Assembly: GCA_035519675.1 (NCBI GenBank)
Contig: DATIWB010000005.1
Location: 1 to 64,000 of the forward strand
Origin: RPRB01 sp035519675
GTDB lineage: Bacteria > Myxococcota > Myxococcia > Myxococcales > Myxococcaceae
DNA length: 64,000 nucleotides
Reading direction: 5' to 3'
Below are positions 50,654 to 59,423 of the stretch, in pieces. The notes below the pieces were generated by a model that did no database searches, had not been told where the DNA came from, and saw nothing but the letters and a program-made list of their open reading frames with translations. The position numbers were made by a program, and so were the translations under genes. Positions within the stretch are counted from its first letter, which is position 1. Every line of letters starts with the position of its first letter.

Positions 50654-51721
50654 CTACGTCCACCGTTCCCGCAGCTCGTGCCCGGAGGCCCCCCGCCGTC
50701 CGTGCCGCTCGGCTCGCAAGGCCTTCAGCTCCGGAGTCGAGGCCTCGAGGTCGCCGTGTTCCAGGAACCAGCGAAGCGTGTCCCTCACCGTCACCTCGAG
50801 CGGGCGGTTTGCGTAGCCAAGTTCACCATTTGCCTTTCGTGAGTCGAGGAAGGTGTAGCGGCGCGCCCCCCGAACGAGCTGGCGTGAGATCGGACAGCGC
50901 TGGCCACGAATCCGGGCACCGAGCTCACGCAGGCCGGCGACGGTCAGCATGAGCGGATACGGGACGCGGAGCGGCATCGGTACTCCCGACAGCCGTGACA
51001 CCATCCGCGCCAGCTCCCCGAGCTCGAGGTTGTACCCCCCCAGGAGGTACGACTCGCCACTGCGGCCGCACTCCAGCGCCTCGGCGTGGGCGTGGGCCAC
51101 GTCCCGGACGTCGCAGTAGGACCCGCCTCCGTGCACGTAGGCAGGGAGCTTCCCGCGGGCGAGCATCAGCACGGTGCCGGCGCTGGAGTGGTAGACATCG
51201 CCGGGTCCCAGCGTCACCCCGGGACGCAAGATCACCAGCGGGAGCCCGGCTCGGCCCAGCTCCAGCGCCACTTGCTCGGCCCGGTGCTTGGAGACGAAGT
51301 AGTCGACACGAACCTTCTCCGCGGATCCCCGCCACCGCTCGTCCACTGCCAGGGGTTCCCAGGTCCCACCAAGAGCCCCCGCCGAGGCGACGAACACGGC
51401 GCGCCGGACGCCGGCACGGAGGGCCGCTCCGAGCACGTTCCGTGTCCCCCCTTCATTCACCGCGAGGAGATTCTCTCGGTCTCCGGCGCGGAGCCGGGCC
51501 AAGGCAGCGGCGTGGATCACGACCTCGCAGCCAGCGACGGCGCGGTTCACCGAGGCCGCGGCGGTGATGTCACCGACGAACCGCTCCCCAGGGATGTCCC
51601 GGACGTTGTCCAGGCAGCTCCGGGGGCGGACCAGCAGCCGGACCGCGTGCCCACGGGAGGCGAGCTCGCGCGCCACCCACGACCCGACGAACCCGGTTCC
51701 ACCAGTGACCAGGACCTTCAT
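50654..51721 (-). CDS. NAD-dependent epimerase/dehydratase (extended SDR)
   Basis: A 355-residue extended SDR. The Rossmann motif VLVTGGTGFVGSWVA is at the very N-terminus, the catalytic YFVSK follows near residue 155, and ILRPGVTLGPGD and GGGSYCDVRDVAHAH are typical of sugar-nucleotide or dihydroflavonol-type reductases. The layout resembles HpnA-like hopanoid-associated epimerases, but no hopanoid genes are present. The ATG at 51721 starts the Rossmann fold; the long open frame before it is not used. It may be co-transcribed with the FHA activator gene 84 bases downstream. Confidence 0.9.
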   Translation of the reverse strand: MKVLVTGGTGFVGSWVARELASRGHAVRLLVRPRSCLDNVRDIPGERFVGDITAAASVNRAVAGCEVVIHAAALARLRAGDRENLLAVNEGGTRNVLGAALRAGVRRAVFVASAGALGGTWEPLAVDERWRGSAEKVRVDYFVSKHRAEQVALELGRAGLPLVILRPGVTLGPGDVYHSSAGTVLMLARGKLPAYVHGGGSYCDVRDVAHAHAEALECGRSGESYLLGGYNLELGELARMVSRLSGVPMPLRVPYPLMLTVAGLRELGARIRGQRCPISRQLVRGARRYTFLDSRKANGELGYANRPLEVTVRDTLRWFLEHGDLEASTPELKALRAERHGRRGASGHELRERWT

Positions 51722-51986
51722 GCCGGACGGGTCTCCAGCGAATCGCGTGCCAACCAGATGCCCTGCGCGCGCCAGCGCCGCTCGGAGAGGCGCCGCGAGC
51801 GGCGCGAGCAGGTCGCTCCGTCTGGGCGAGCTCGCCTTGCGCGAGTTGAGCAACGCGGCATGCGCACCGTGCGCAGGCGAATGGACAGGCCATCAGAATC
51901 ACGGTGCCGCGCCGCGGGCACGCGCATTGCTCCCTGGCCGATGCACGCTCGCCCCGATGGCGAGCTGCAAGCGGGGGGTCACACCC

Positions 51987-53279
51987 ATGTACGTTCGTCA
52001 CGCGGTCTCGGTCATCGTCGTCTCCTCTCTCTTCGCTCTGGGTTGCCCCGGGCCCGGCCCTTCGGGCCTTTGCCAGGGGGTCGCAGACCCCTGCACCGCT
52101 TTTCCCGCGGGGACCTCGGAGCAGACGGTCTCCGCGGCCTTCGCGCGGGCCGCTCCGGGCGCCACGCTGGTCTTCGACAGCGGCACCTACGCCTTCAGCA
52201 ACACCCTGAACCTCGCCGCGGTCGCCGGGGTCACGGTGAAGGGCCAGGGCGCGGAGAAGACCATCCTCGACTTCAAGGGCCAGGCCGCCGGGGCCGACGG
52301 GATTCTCGCCGACCGCACCGATGGGGTTGCGTTCCGTGACTTCTGGGTACGCGATCCCATCTCCAGCGGCGTGCGGGTGAACCACGCGAACGGCGTGGTG
52401 ATGCACGGGCTCAAGGTCAGCTGGACCACGCCGGACATCTCGAAGCACGGGGCGTACGGTCTCTACCCGGTGCTCTCGAGGAACGTGGTGCTGGAGGACA
52501 GCGCCGTCTCGGGCGCCTCCGACTCGGGGATCTGCGCCTCCCAGCTCGACCACGCCATCGTCCGCCGCAACGAGCTGACCGGCAACATCGCCGGGATCAT
52601 CGTCCGCAACCCCTACCTGCTCGACCTCCTGGAGAACCACGTGCACCAGAACAGCGTGGGGGTCATCGTCGGCACGCTCCCCGGCGACGAGCAGCTGAAC
52701 GGCCACGACATCCGGATCTCCGGGAACCAGATCGTCGACAACAACGTTCCGGGGCTCGACCGGCCCGATGCCACCGTGGATCGGGTTCCATCAGGTACCG
52801 CGCTGGTGATCACCGGGAATCATCGGGTGGAGATCTCGGGGAACACCATCACCAACCACGGCACCAACGGCATCGCGGTGGTGAGCCTCCTCTTCGCGCA
52901 GATCCCGCTCGACCCCGGAGTCGACCCTTTCCCCACCGACGTCTACGTGCACGACAACGCCCTGAGCGGCATCGGCGCCACGCCGGACGTGAATAAGCTC
53001 ATGGGCGCGCTCCTCGCGTCCGGGGCCGCGGCCTGGGACACCTGCTGCGGCGGCCACCTTCCGGACATCCTGGTGGACGGAATCGTGAACCCACTGCTCC
53101 CGCCCGGCCCCAACCCGATGGGCTGGTGCATGAAGCCGGGCACCGCCACCTTTGCCAATCTCCACGCGGACCTGCTGGATCCGGAGATAGACAACCTGGG
53201 CGCCATTGCCGAGACCACCGCCTCCGCCCTGGACTGCGCCTCGCCGGTGCTGACGCCGGTGGTCGTGCCGGGAGCGTGA
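51987..53279 (+). CDS. Parallel beta-helix lipoprotein
   Basis: A 430-residue protein with a signal peptide and a lipobox-like ALGC (Cys20). The body has the repeated pattern of a right-handed parallel beta-helix (GVTVKGQGAEKTILDFKG, NVVLEDSAVSGASDSGI, HAIVRRNELTGNIAGIIV, DIRISGNQIVDNN, RVEISGNTITNHGTNGI). It ends directly before the diheme cytochrome gene. Such pairs of a beta-helix protein and a cytochrome-like partner are known as adjacent uncharacterised families (I recall TIGR03805 and TIGR03806); the cargo or substrate is unknown. The ATG at 51987 gives the signal peptide and is chosen over the longer upstream frame. Confidence 0.85.
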   Translation: MYVRHAVSVIVVSSLFALGCPGPGPSGLCQGVADPCTAFPAGTSEQTVSAAFARAAPGATLVFDSGTYAFSNTLNLAAVAGVTVKGQGAEKTILDFKGQAAGADGILADRTDGVAFRDFWVRDPISSGVRVNHANGVVMHGLKVSWTTPDISKHGAYGLYPVLSRNVVLEDSAVSGASDSGICASQLDHAIVRRNELTGNIAGIIVRNPYLLDLLENHVHQNSVGVIVGTLPGDEQLNGHDIRISGNQIVDNNVPGLDRPDATVDRVPSGTALVITGNHRVEISGNTITNHGTNGIAVVSLLFAQIPLDPGVDPFPTDVYVHDNALSGIGATPDVNKLMGALLASGAAAWDTCCGGHLPDILVDGIVNPLLPPGPNPMGWCMKPGTATFANLHADLLDPEIDNLGAIAETTASALDCASPVLTPVVVPGA

Positions 53280-53280
53280 G

Positions 53281-54372
53281 GTGGGAACCCGGCATCGAGC
53301 GTGGCTCGGGGCAGCGGCGCTGGTGGCGGCCGCCGTCGCCTCCGGCTGTGGGGGCCCCGATGGCCGCTGCATCCCGCCGTCGGGAAGCTCGGAACCACCG
53401 GGAACTCTCGCGGAGTGGTGCATGGTCTCGCTCGACAACGGCCTGATCCTCCTCGAGGAAGGCGTGGAGTACTTCGAGCTGAACACACCGCTCTTCTCGG
53501 ATGGAGCGACCAAGCTCCGGACCTTCTGGATCCCCCCGGGGGGCGCCGCCCGTTATCCCGCGGACGGAGGGGTACTCGAGTTTCCCGAGGGGACCGTCCT
53601 CACCAAGTCGTTCCGTTTTCCGCCCGACCCGCTTCAGAACGGAGGACCGGTCCGCTTCATCGAGACCCGGGTGGAATGGCTCTCGGGGGGAACGTGGCGC
53701 GCCGTCAGCTACCGATGGAACGACGCCCAGACCGAGGCCCGGGTCAGCTATGCGGGCGAGGTCGTGCCCCTCACCTTCGTCGATGGCGACGGCGTGCTTC
53801 AGTCCGCGCGCTACCTGGTGCCGAGCCAGCAGCAGTGTCGCCAGTGTCACCAGGACGGGGACCGGCTGCAGCCGCTCGGGCCGAAGCCGCGAAACCTCAA
53901 CTTGGAGCTCGCTTCATATCGGGGCGGGGGAGGAAATCAGCTTCAGAAATGGGCTGCGAAGGGCGAGCTCGTCGGACTGCCTGCGCTGAAGGACATTCCC
54001 CGGCTGCCGGTGTGGTGGGATGCCCGCACCGGCCCCCTCGACCAGCGTGCCCGTGCCTACCTCGACGTCAACTGCTCGCACTGCCACCGGCTCGGGGGCG
54101 AGGCGGAGAACACCGGTCTGGTGCTCACCCTGGAGCAGGAGGACTCCTACCACCTCGGGATCTGCAAGCAGCCCGGCGGGACGGGGCCCGGCCCGGGTGG
54201 ACGGCCATGGGAGATCGAGCCCGGGCACCCGGAGAACTCGGCGGTCATCTACCGGATGTCGTCCACCACGCCCGGAACGGCGATGCCACAGATCGGTCGG
54301 AGCCTGGTGCACGCCGAGGGGGTCGCGCTCGTCGCCGATTGGATCGCGCAGCTCCCCGGAAGCTGTCCCTGA
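53281..54372 (+). CDS. Diheme cytochrome c lipoprotein (SO2930/HNE_0200-like)
   Basis: A 363-residue exported protein. A hydrophobic N-terminus ends in VASGC (Cys23, lipobox). Two heme c motifs are present: CRQCH (Cys186, Cys189, His190) and CSHCH (Cys265, Cys268, His269). Around them are the ELNTPLFSDGA and RLPVWWD segments that mark the SO2930-like diheme family. GTG start just after the beta-helix gene stop. The two genes are probably one unit, forming an outer-membrane or periplasmic electron-transfer pair of unknown purpose. Confidence 0.88.
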   Translation: MGTRHRAWLGAAALVAAAVASGCGGPDGRCIPPSGSSEPPGTLAEWCMVSLDNGLILLEEGVEYFELNTPLFSDGATKLRTFWIPPGGAARYPADGGVLEFPEGTVLTKSFRFPPDPLQNGGPVRFIETRVEWLSGGTWRAVSYRWNDAQTEARVSYAGEVVPLTFVDGDGVLQSARYLVPSQQQCRQCHQDGDRLQPLGPKPRNLNLELASYRGGGGNQLQKWAAKGELVGLPALKDIPRLPVWWDARTGPLDQRARAYLDVNCSHCHRLGGEAENTGLVLTLEQEDSYHLGICKQPGGTGPGPGGRPWEIEPGHPENSAVIYRMSSTTPGTAMPQIGRSLVHAEGVALVADWIAQLPGSCP

Positions 54373-54423
54373 GCCTCAGGGAGCGGACAAGCTTCGGCGG
54401 CTTCTCCGGGAAAGGAGATCTTC

Positions 54424-54900
54424 ATGCCTCGACCCATGGTGCTGCTCGCCCTTCTCGTGCTCTGGGCCACGGGTTGTTCATATGCTTTCGTCCATGGGCC
54501 GCCGGCACCAATCGATTCGGCGCCCGCCAGTGCGCAGGAAGATTCCAAAGGACGAGTCACCTGCACGACCTCCAACGATGTTCCGATCCTGGACACGGTC
54601 CTGGGTGTCACGCTCGTAGGCGTCGGAGGTGCGGGGGTCGTGGTCGCAGTGGCGAGCAGCCACTGCAGCGGCCCCTGCGACGCGCCGAACGCTTGGGGGG
54701 ACGTCCTCATCCCCTCGGCGGTCATGGTTGCGGTAGGAGCGGTCGCCCTCGCTTCGGCGATCACTGGGTACGGACGAACCGCCGATTGCCGCCGGACGGT
54801 GGAGACACTTCCCAGCGGTCCCCGCCAGGGCGCCCGGCACCTTCTCGACCTGGACGCCATCGCCGCAGCTCGTGCGCGGGAAGAGCGAGAACAGTTCTGA
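54424..54900 (+). CDS. Small lipoprotein, paralogue of the one at 38483
   Basis: A 158-residue protein with a signal peptide and lipobox WATGC (Cys18). After a Pro/Ser-rich linker it has VTCTTSND, a glycine-rich hydrophobic segment (TVLGVTLVGVGGAGVVVAVAS), a cysteine pair SSHCSGPC, a second hydrophobic segment (MVAVGAVALASAITGY), then GRTADCRRTVE. The order and the TADCRRTVE ending match the lipoprotein at 38483-38878. It follows the cytochrome gene by about 50 bases and may belong to the same transcript. Function unknown; likely membrane-associated in the envelope. Confidence 0.75.
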   Translation: MPRPMVLLALLVLWATGCSYAFVHGPPAPIDSAPASAQEDSKGRVTCTTSNDVPILDTVLGVTLVGVGGAGVVVAVASSHCSGPCDAPNAWGDVLIPSAVMVAVGAVALASAITGYGRTADCRRTVETLPSGPRQGARHLLDLDAIAAARAREEREQF

Positions 54901-54999
54901 ATCACGACGGGGGAGGTGGCAACCCGCGCCACCGCCAGATCCAAGCGGCGAAAGGCGTTGGTTGCCACTTCGCCAAGTGACTCAAGTGATTGACGAAAA

Positions 55000-55071
55000 T
55001 GACCCTGCCGGGATTCGAACCCGAGTTTGTGCCGTGAGAGGGCACCGTCCTGACCACTAGACGACAGGGCC
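55000..55071 (-). tRNA. tRNA-Glu (anticodon CTC)
   Basis: On the minus strand 72 bases fold into a full cloverleaf. The acceptor stem GGCCCTG pairs with CAGGGTC (one G-T pair) and ends with discriminator A; the D arm contains TAGTGGTCAG. The anticodon stem GTGCC/GGCAC has loop CTCTCAC (anticodon CTC), and the T arm holds GGTTCGAATCC. The CCA end is not encoded. It lies between the zinc-ribbon gene (same strand, upstream) and the small lipoprotein gene. Confidence 0.97.
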
Positions 55072-55096
55072 GTCCTTTGCCGCGAAGCGCGCTTCT

Positions 55097-55501
55097 CTAC
55101 CGAGCCTTCCGCCGCACGTCAACGGAAGCGGGCTGGACGTCCGCGTCCAGCTCCAGCCAGGCATACCCGCACACCGTGCACACGGCCTTCCGGCCCTCGG
55201 GGAAGGTGAGCCCGGTCTTCACCTCCACCGCGTGCCCGTCCGGTGCGGGGCAGCGCGGGCATGGGCTCGAGGGCGGACGCACCGGGTAGTCCCACTGGTG
55301 CGGGGGCAGCCGCAGCACCCGGAACCACTCCACGACGAGTGACTCGCTCCAGCCCACGTCCACCCGCCGGCCGGGCGGCACCAGCCCCCGTGCGAGCCCC
55401 AGCCAGTACACGCGCAGCTCCTCCACGTGGCGCTTCATCCCCCGGGCGGCGAAGGTCGTCCCCAGCATCTCGACCATCGCCATCAGCCGGGCCCGGTCCA
55501 T
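55097..55501 (-). CDS. Hypothetical protein with a C-terminal zinc ribbon
   Basis: A 134-residue soluble protein. The N-terminal half is helical and basic; the C-terminal half has CPRC (about residues 81-84) and CTVC (about 108-111), spaced as in a zinc ribbon, with VEVKTGLTFPEGRKA between them. This may bind nucleic acid or protein. No family is recognised. It is 25 bases upstream of the tRNA gene on the same strand and starts divergently from the molybdopterin oxidoreductase gene. Confidence 0.7.
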   Translation of the reverse strand: MDRARLMAMVEMLGTTFAARGMKRHVEELRVYWLGLARGLVPPGRRVDVGWSESLVVEWFRVLRLPPHQWDYPVRPPSSPCPRCPAPDGHAVEVKTGLTFPEGRKAVCTVCGYAWLELDADVQPASVDVRRKAR

Positions 55502-55577
55502 GACCGGAACATGCGTTCAGTGGCCTGGAGGCGTCAACGGTCTTGGCAACCCCGCGCCGCTGCTAGGGTCCCCCGCC

Positions 55578-57725
55578 ATGGCCGAGACCCGGGTTCACCA
55601 CCGCACCTGCAACCTCTGCGAGGCGATGTGCGGCCTGCGCATCGAGGTGGAGGGCGACGCCATCCGCTCCATCCGCGGCGACCCGGACGACCCGTTCAGC
55701 AAGGGGTTCCTCTGCCCGAAGGCGACCGCGCTCGAGGACGTGCACCTCGATCCGGACCGCAAGAAGCATCCGCTTCGCCGCACCGGCGAGGGCTGGACCC
55801 CCATCGGATGGGACGAGGCATTCGACGAGGTGGCGAACCGGATCGCCGAGATCCAGGCGCGCCACGGGCCGGACTCGGTGGCCATCTACCTCGGCAACCC
55901 CAACGTCCACAGCCTCGGGGCACTGACCCACGGACTGCCGTTCATCCGGGCGCTCCGCACCCACAACCGCTACTCGGCGACCTCGGTGGACCAGCTGCCG
56001 CACCACCTCGCGGCGACGACGATGTTCGGGCACATGCTGCTCCTGCCCGTTCCGGACATCGACCGGACCCAGTTCTTCCTCGCCCTCGGCGCGAACCCGC
56101 TGGCCTCCAACGGCAGCATGATGACCGCGCCGGGGATGCCGCTCCGGCTCAAGGCGCTGAAGGCGCGCGGCGGGCGGCTGGTGGTCGTGGATCCGCGGCG
56201 GACCGAGACCGCGGAGGTCGCCGACAGGCACTTCTTCATCCGCCCCAGCACCGACGCGCTCCTCCTCGCGGCGCTGGTGCACACCATCCTCGAGGAGAAG
56301 CTCGAGCGCCTCGGCCGCCTCGCCGACTTCACCGACGGCCTCGAGCAGGTGCGCGCCGCCGTCGCCCCGTTCGCGCCGGAGCGAATCGCCGGGCCCACCG
56401 GCATCCCCGCCGAGCAGATCCGCACCCTGGCCCGGGACTTCGCCCGCGCCGAGTCGGCCGCCGCCTACGGACGCGTCGGCCTCTCCACCCAGGCCTACGG
56501 CGCGGTCGCCCAGTGGCTCATCCAGGTGCTCAACGCCTTGACAGGAAATCTGGACCGGCCGGGCGGCGTGCTCCTCACCCGGCCGGCGGTGAACCCGCTC
56601 GGCCTCACCCCGCGCGGCGGCTACGCGCGGCACCGCACCCGGGTCCGGAAGCTCCCCTCGTTCGGCGGCGAGTTCCCCGTCGCCGCGCTGGCCGAGGAGA
56701 TCCTCACCGAGGGCCCCGGCCGCATCCGCGCGCTGGTGGTGGTGGGCGGCAACCCCGTCCTCTCCACGCCCAACGGCGCCCAGCTGGAGCGCGCGCTCGG
56801 CACGCTCGACCTCCTGGTGGCGGTGGACCCGTACCTGAACGAGACCACCCGCCACGCCCACGTCCTGCTCCCGCCCACCACCGCGCTGGAGCGCGAGCAC
56901 TACGACGTCGTCTTCCACCTGCTGGCGGTGCGGAACACCACCAAGTGGTCGCCGCCGCTGTTCCCGCCTGCGCCCGGCGCGAAGCACGACTGGGAGATCT
57001 TCCAGGCGCTGACCCGCCGGCTCCGGACCCGCGGTCCGAGGCGACTGCTCCGCCCACTGCGCGCAGTCGTGGATCGCCTCGCGACCCCGCGCCGTCTCAT
57101 CGACCTCGCGCTGCGCACCGGCCCGTATGGCCTCCGCTCGCCCCACCGGCTCTCGGTGGGCAAGCTCGAGAAGCGCCCGCACGGGGTGGACCTCGGTCCG
57201 CTCGAGTCCTCGATGCCAGAGCGGCTCATGACCCCGGGCAAGCGCATCCAGCTCGCCCCGGAGCTGCTGGTCCGGGACCTCGCCCGCGTCGGGTCCGAGC
57301 TGCTGGCCTCACCGCCCGCGCGGAACGGCGAGCTGCTCCTCATCGGCCGCCGCGACCTCCGGAGCAACAACTCCTGGATGCACAACAGCCAGCGGCTGGT
57401 GAAGGGTCCCGAGCGCTGCACGCTCCTCATGCACCCCGACGACGCTCGCGCCCGCGGCCTGAGCGCCGGTCAGACCGTCGACGTGCGCTCGCGGGTGGGC
57501 AGCGTCCCGGTGCGGCTCGAGCTCACCGAGGCGGTGATGCCCGGCGTGGTGAGCCTGCCGCATGGCTGGGGACATGGCCGTCCCGGCGTCCAGCTCCGGG
57601 TGGCCACGACGCACCCCGGGGTGAGCCTCAACGACCTCACCGACGACCGGGCGGTGGACACGCTCCTCGGGACGGCGGCCTTCAGCGGCACGCCGGTGCA
57701 CGTCACGGCGACCCGAGCCGGTTGA
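55578..57725 (+). CDS. Molybdopterin-dependent oxidoreductase
   Basis: A 715-residue catalytic subunit of the DMSO reductase/formate dehydrogenase superfamily. It starts with a 4Fe-4S site (CNLCEAMC and then GFLCPK) and continues with the molybdopterin-binding segments RTGEGWTPIGWDEAFDEVANRI and VVVDPRRTETAEVADRHFFIRPSTDALL. It ends with a cofactor-binding beta-barrel (MHPDDARARGLSAGQTVDVRSRVG). There is no Tat signal, so the enzyme is probably cytoplasmic. No in-frame TGA suggests selenocysteine. No electron-transfer or membrane subunit is encoded next to it, so the substrate is unknown. The ATG at 55578 begins right before the cysteine motif. Confidence 0.92.
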   Translation: MAETRVHHRTCNLCEAMCGLRIEVEGDAIRSIRGDPDDPFSKGFLCPKATALEDVHLDPDRKKHPLRRTGEGWTPIGWDEAFDEVANRIAEIQARHGPDSVAIYLGNPNVHSLGALTHGLPFIRALRTHNRYSATSVDQLPHHLAATTMFGHMLLLPVPDIDRTQFFLALGANPLASNGSMMTAPGMPLRLKALKARGGRLVVVDPRRTETAEVADRHFFIRPSTDALLLAALVHTILEEKLERLGRLADFTDGLEQVRAAVAPFAPERIAGPTGIPAEQIRTLARDFARAESAAAYGRVGLSTQAYGAVAQWLIQVLNALTGNLDRPGGVLLTRPAVNPLGLTPRGGYARHRTRVRKLPSFGGEFPVAALAEEILTEGPGRIRALVVVGGNPVLSTPNGAQLERALGTLDLLVAVDPYLNETTRHAHVLLPPTTALEREHYDVVFHLLAVRNTTKWSPPLFPPAPGAKHDWEIFQALTRRLRTRGPRRLLRPLRAVVDRLATPRRLIDLALRTGPYGLRSPHRLSVGKLEKRPHGVDLGPLESSMPERLMTPGKRIQLAPELLVRDLARVGSELLASPPARNGELLLIGRRDLRSNNSWMHNSQRLVKGPERCTLLMHPDDARARGLSAGQTVDVRSRVGSVPVRLELTEAVMPGVVSLPHGWGHGRPGVQLRVATTHPGVSLNDLTDDRAVDTLLGTAAFSGTPVHVTATRAG

Positions 57726-57728
57726 CCC

Positions 57729-57953
57729 TCAGGCGTCGAAGGGGTGCCAGAACGCGTCCGCCGGTGGCGGCGGTGCGTCGGGCAGGAGCTCCCGCCAGGC
57801 CTCGGCCTCTGCGGTGTCCGCAGGCTCACGGGTCTCGATGAGCCGGAGGCTGTGAGGGTCCCGGAACCGGGTCGCGCGCACCGGGTGAGGGATGCCCTGC
57901 CAGTAGTACACGGGCCCGAGATTCTCCATCTCCACCAGGTCTGTGCGCTTCAC
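57729..57953 (-). CDS. Small hypothetical protein
   Basis: A 74-residue soluble protein starting VKRTDLVEMENLGPVYYW, rich in Glu, Arg and Pro and ending in AFWHPFDA. It has no signal peptide and no cysteine. The GTG at 57953 follows GGGAG at the right distance, which makes it better than the ATG further upstream. It ends three bases from the convergent molybdopterin oxidoreductase gene and lies downstream of the RHH-like gene on the same strand, so the two may share a transcript. No function is apparent. Confidence 0.65.
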   Translation of the reverse strand: MKRTDLVEMENLGPVYYWQGIPHPVRATRFRDPHSLRLIETREPADTAEAEAWRELLPDAPPPPADAFWHPFDA

Positions 57954-58040
57954 GGGGCAGCTCCCTTCGCGGCGGGAGATAGCGGGTGAACGTTGACGTG
58001 ACAATGCCGTGTCGGTCTGACATCCGGACGGTCGGCTGCC

Positions 58041-58355
58041 TCAGGCGTGGCCCGAGACGGGGGCGTAGACCTCCACCGGCTCGATGCCCAGGCTCCTGCC
58101 GGCCAGCTGCACCAGGGCCCGGGCCACGGGCAGTCCCCGGTTCGACGCGTGGCAGGACAGCTCCGGCTCGAGGTCCCGGAGGTCGGCCTCCAGCTGCAGC
58201 GCGAACTCCAGCAGGAGCGCCACCGCCCGGGAGCGTGGGAGCCCGCTCTCCTGGACCCGTGCCCGGAGCCGCTCCTCCAGCTCCGGGCGGAGCCGGACGG
58301 TCACGCTCTTGCCCCTGCCGCGCGGGGCTCGGGGACGGGTGGGGAGCACGGGCAT
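58041..58355 (-). CDS. Small protein with a possible ribbon-helix-helix domain
   Basis: A 104-residue protein. After a basic Pro/Arg-rich start it has KSVTVRLRPELEERLRARVQESGLPRSRAVALLLEFAL, a strand followed by two helices that resembles a CopG/Arc fold. A C-terminal part with one cysteine follows. AGGAGG sits a few bases before the ATG complementary to 58353-58355, which fixes the start against a longer upstream frame. It may regulate itself and the small gene downstream. There is no toxin nearby to suggest an antitoxin role. Confidence 0.65.
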   Translation of the reverse strand: MPVLPTRPRAPRGRGKSVTVRLRPELEERLRARVQESGLPRSRAVALLLEFALQLEADLRDLEPELSCHASNRGLPVARALVQLAGRSLGIEPVEVYAPVSGHA

Positions 58356-58550
58356 GGTTGCCTCCTCGGACCAGGACGGAGGGGAGGTGCGCACGGCTCC
58401 CGTGGGTGCCAAGCGCGCGCCCGCGGCCGCCCGTACTTCCAGGCACTTCTCCGCAGGGGGGTGAACACCCAACCCAGGAGGTCGCCGGGCGGAACCGGCG
58501 CGTGGAGGTCTGGCGAGTGCGTCGGGCGTGGGGGATGGCAGTCCTGACCC

Positions 58551-59300
58551 TCAGCGCTCCTGGTCGGTGGGACGGAGGAGGATCTCGTTCACGTTCACGT
58601 GCGGTGGCTGGCTCACCGCGTACAGGATGGCCGCGGCGACGTCCTCGCTCTTCAGCTGGCGCATGGAGCGGGCCCAGGTGTCGATCCGGTCGCGGGTCTC
58701 GGCGTCGGGCACGTGCTCGCGCAGCTCGGTGTCCACCGCACCGGGCTCGATGAGAGTGACCCGGATACCGTCCCTGTACACCTCGCGCCGGAGCGCCTCG
58801 GAGAAGGCGCCCACCCCGAACTTGGTCGCGGCGTAGACCGCCGCGTCGGGATTGGCGACCCGTCCGGCGGTGGAGGAGATGTTCACCACGTGCCCGTCCT
58901 TCTGCCGGCGCATGTGAGGAAGGGCTGCGCGGGTGGTGACCATCAGCCCGAGGAGGTTCAGGTCCAGCATCCGCCGCCAGTCGTCCACCCCTGCGCGATC
59001 GACAGGCGACAGGAGCATCAGCCCGGCATTGTTCACCAGCACGTCGATCCGGCCCCAGCGCTCCACCGTGCGTGCGACGATGGACTCGGCCGCCTCGACG
59101 CGGGCCACGTCGGCCTCGAGGACCAGCGACTCCGAGCGCAGGTCGGCGATGCGGCGGGCCACGCCGTCGAGCCGCTCGCGACGGCGGGCGGCGATGGCCA
59201 CCCGGGCTCCGGCGCGGGCGAGGACCAGCGCGGTGGCCTCGCCGATGCCGGAGGAGGCGCCGGTCACCAGGGCGACCTTGTCTTTCAGGGGAGAGTTCAT
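58551..59300 (-). CDS. Short-chain dehydrogenase/reductase
   Basis: A 249-residue classical SDR with TGASSGIG near residue 13, NNAG near 90, the catalytic Ser in ISSTAG and Tyr-x-x-x-Lys as YAATKFG. The C-terminal DVAAAILYAVSQPPHVNVNEILLRPT is typical of the NADP-dependent YdfG/serine-dehydrogenase-like group. The substrate is not predictable. The ATG at 59300 is preferred to a GTG nine bases upstream because that GTG is too close to the purine-rich stretch. It is divergent from the DoxX gene. Confidence 0.92.
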   Translation of the reverse strand: MNSPLKDKVALVTGASSGIGEATALVLARAGARVAIAARRRERLDGVARRIADLRSESLVLEADVARVEAAESIVARTVERWGRIDVLVNNAGLMLLSPVDRAGVDDWRRMLDLNLLGLMVTTRAALPHMRRQKDGHVVNISSTAGRVANPDAAVYAATKFGVGAFSEALRREVYRDGIRVTLIEPGAVDTELREHVPDAETRDRIDTWARSMRQLKSEDVAAAILYAVSQPPHVNVNEILLRPTDQER

Positions 59301-59423
59301 GGCGGACACACCTAGCAGCTCCTGGCGTGCCGCGGACCCACGCCCTGGGGAACGGGCAACGGTGTGTTGCCCGGCGGAGGCGCTGCCGGACGGCTAGGTC
59401 AGGGCCACCTGGAGGAGAAACTC

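Noticed and set aside
54974..54989. Two CAAGTGA boxes nine bases apart next to tRNA-Glu
   Set aside because: Too short and too few copies to call a repeat array or an attachment site; there is no integrase or phage gene nearby.
55000..55071. tRNA-Glu as an integration site for a mobile island
   Set aside because: I see no direct repeat of its 3' end and no integrase in the window.
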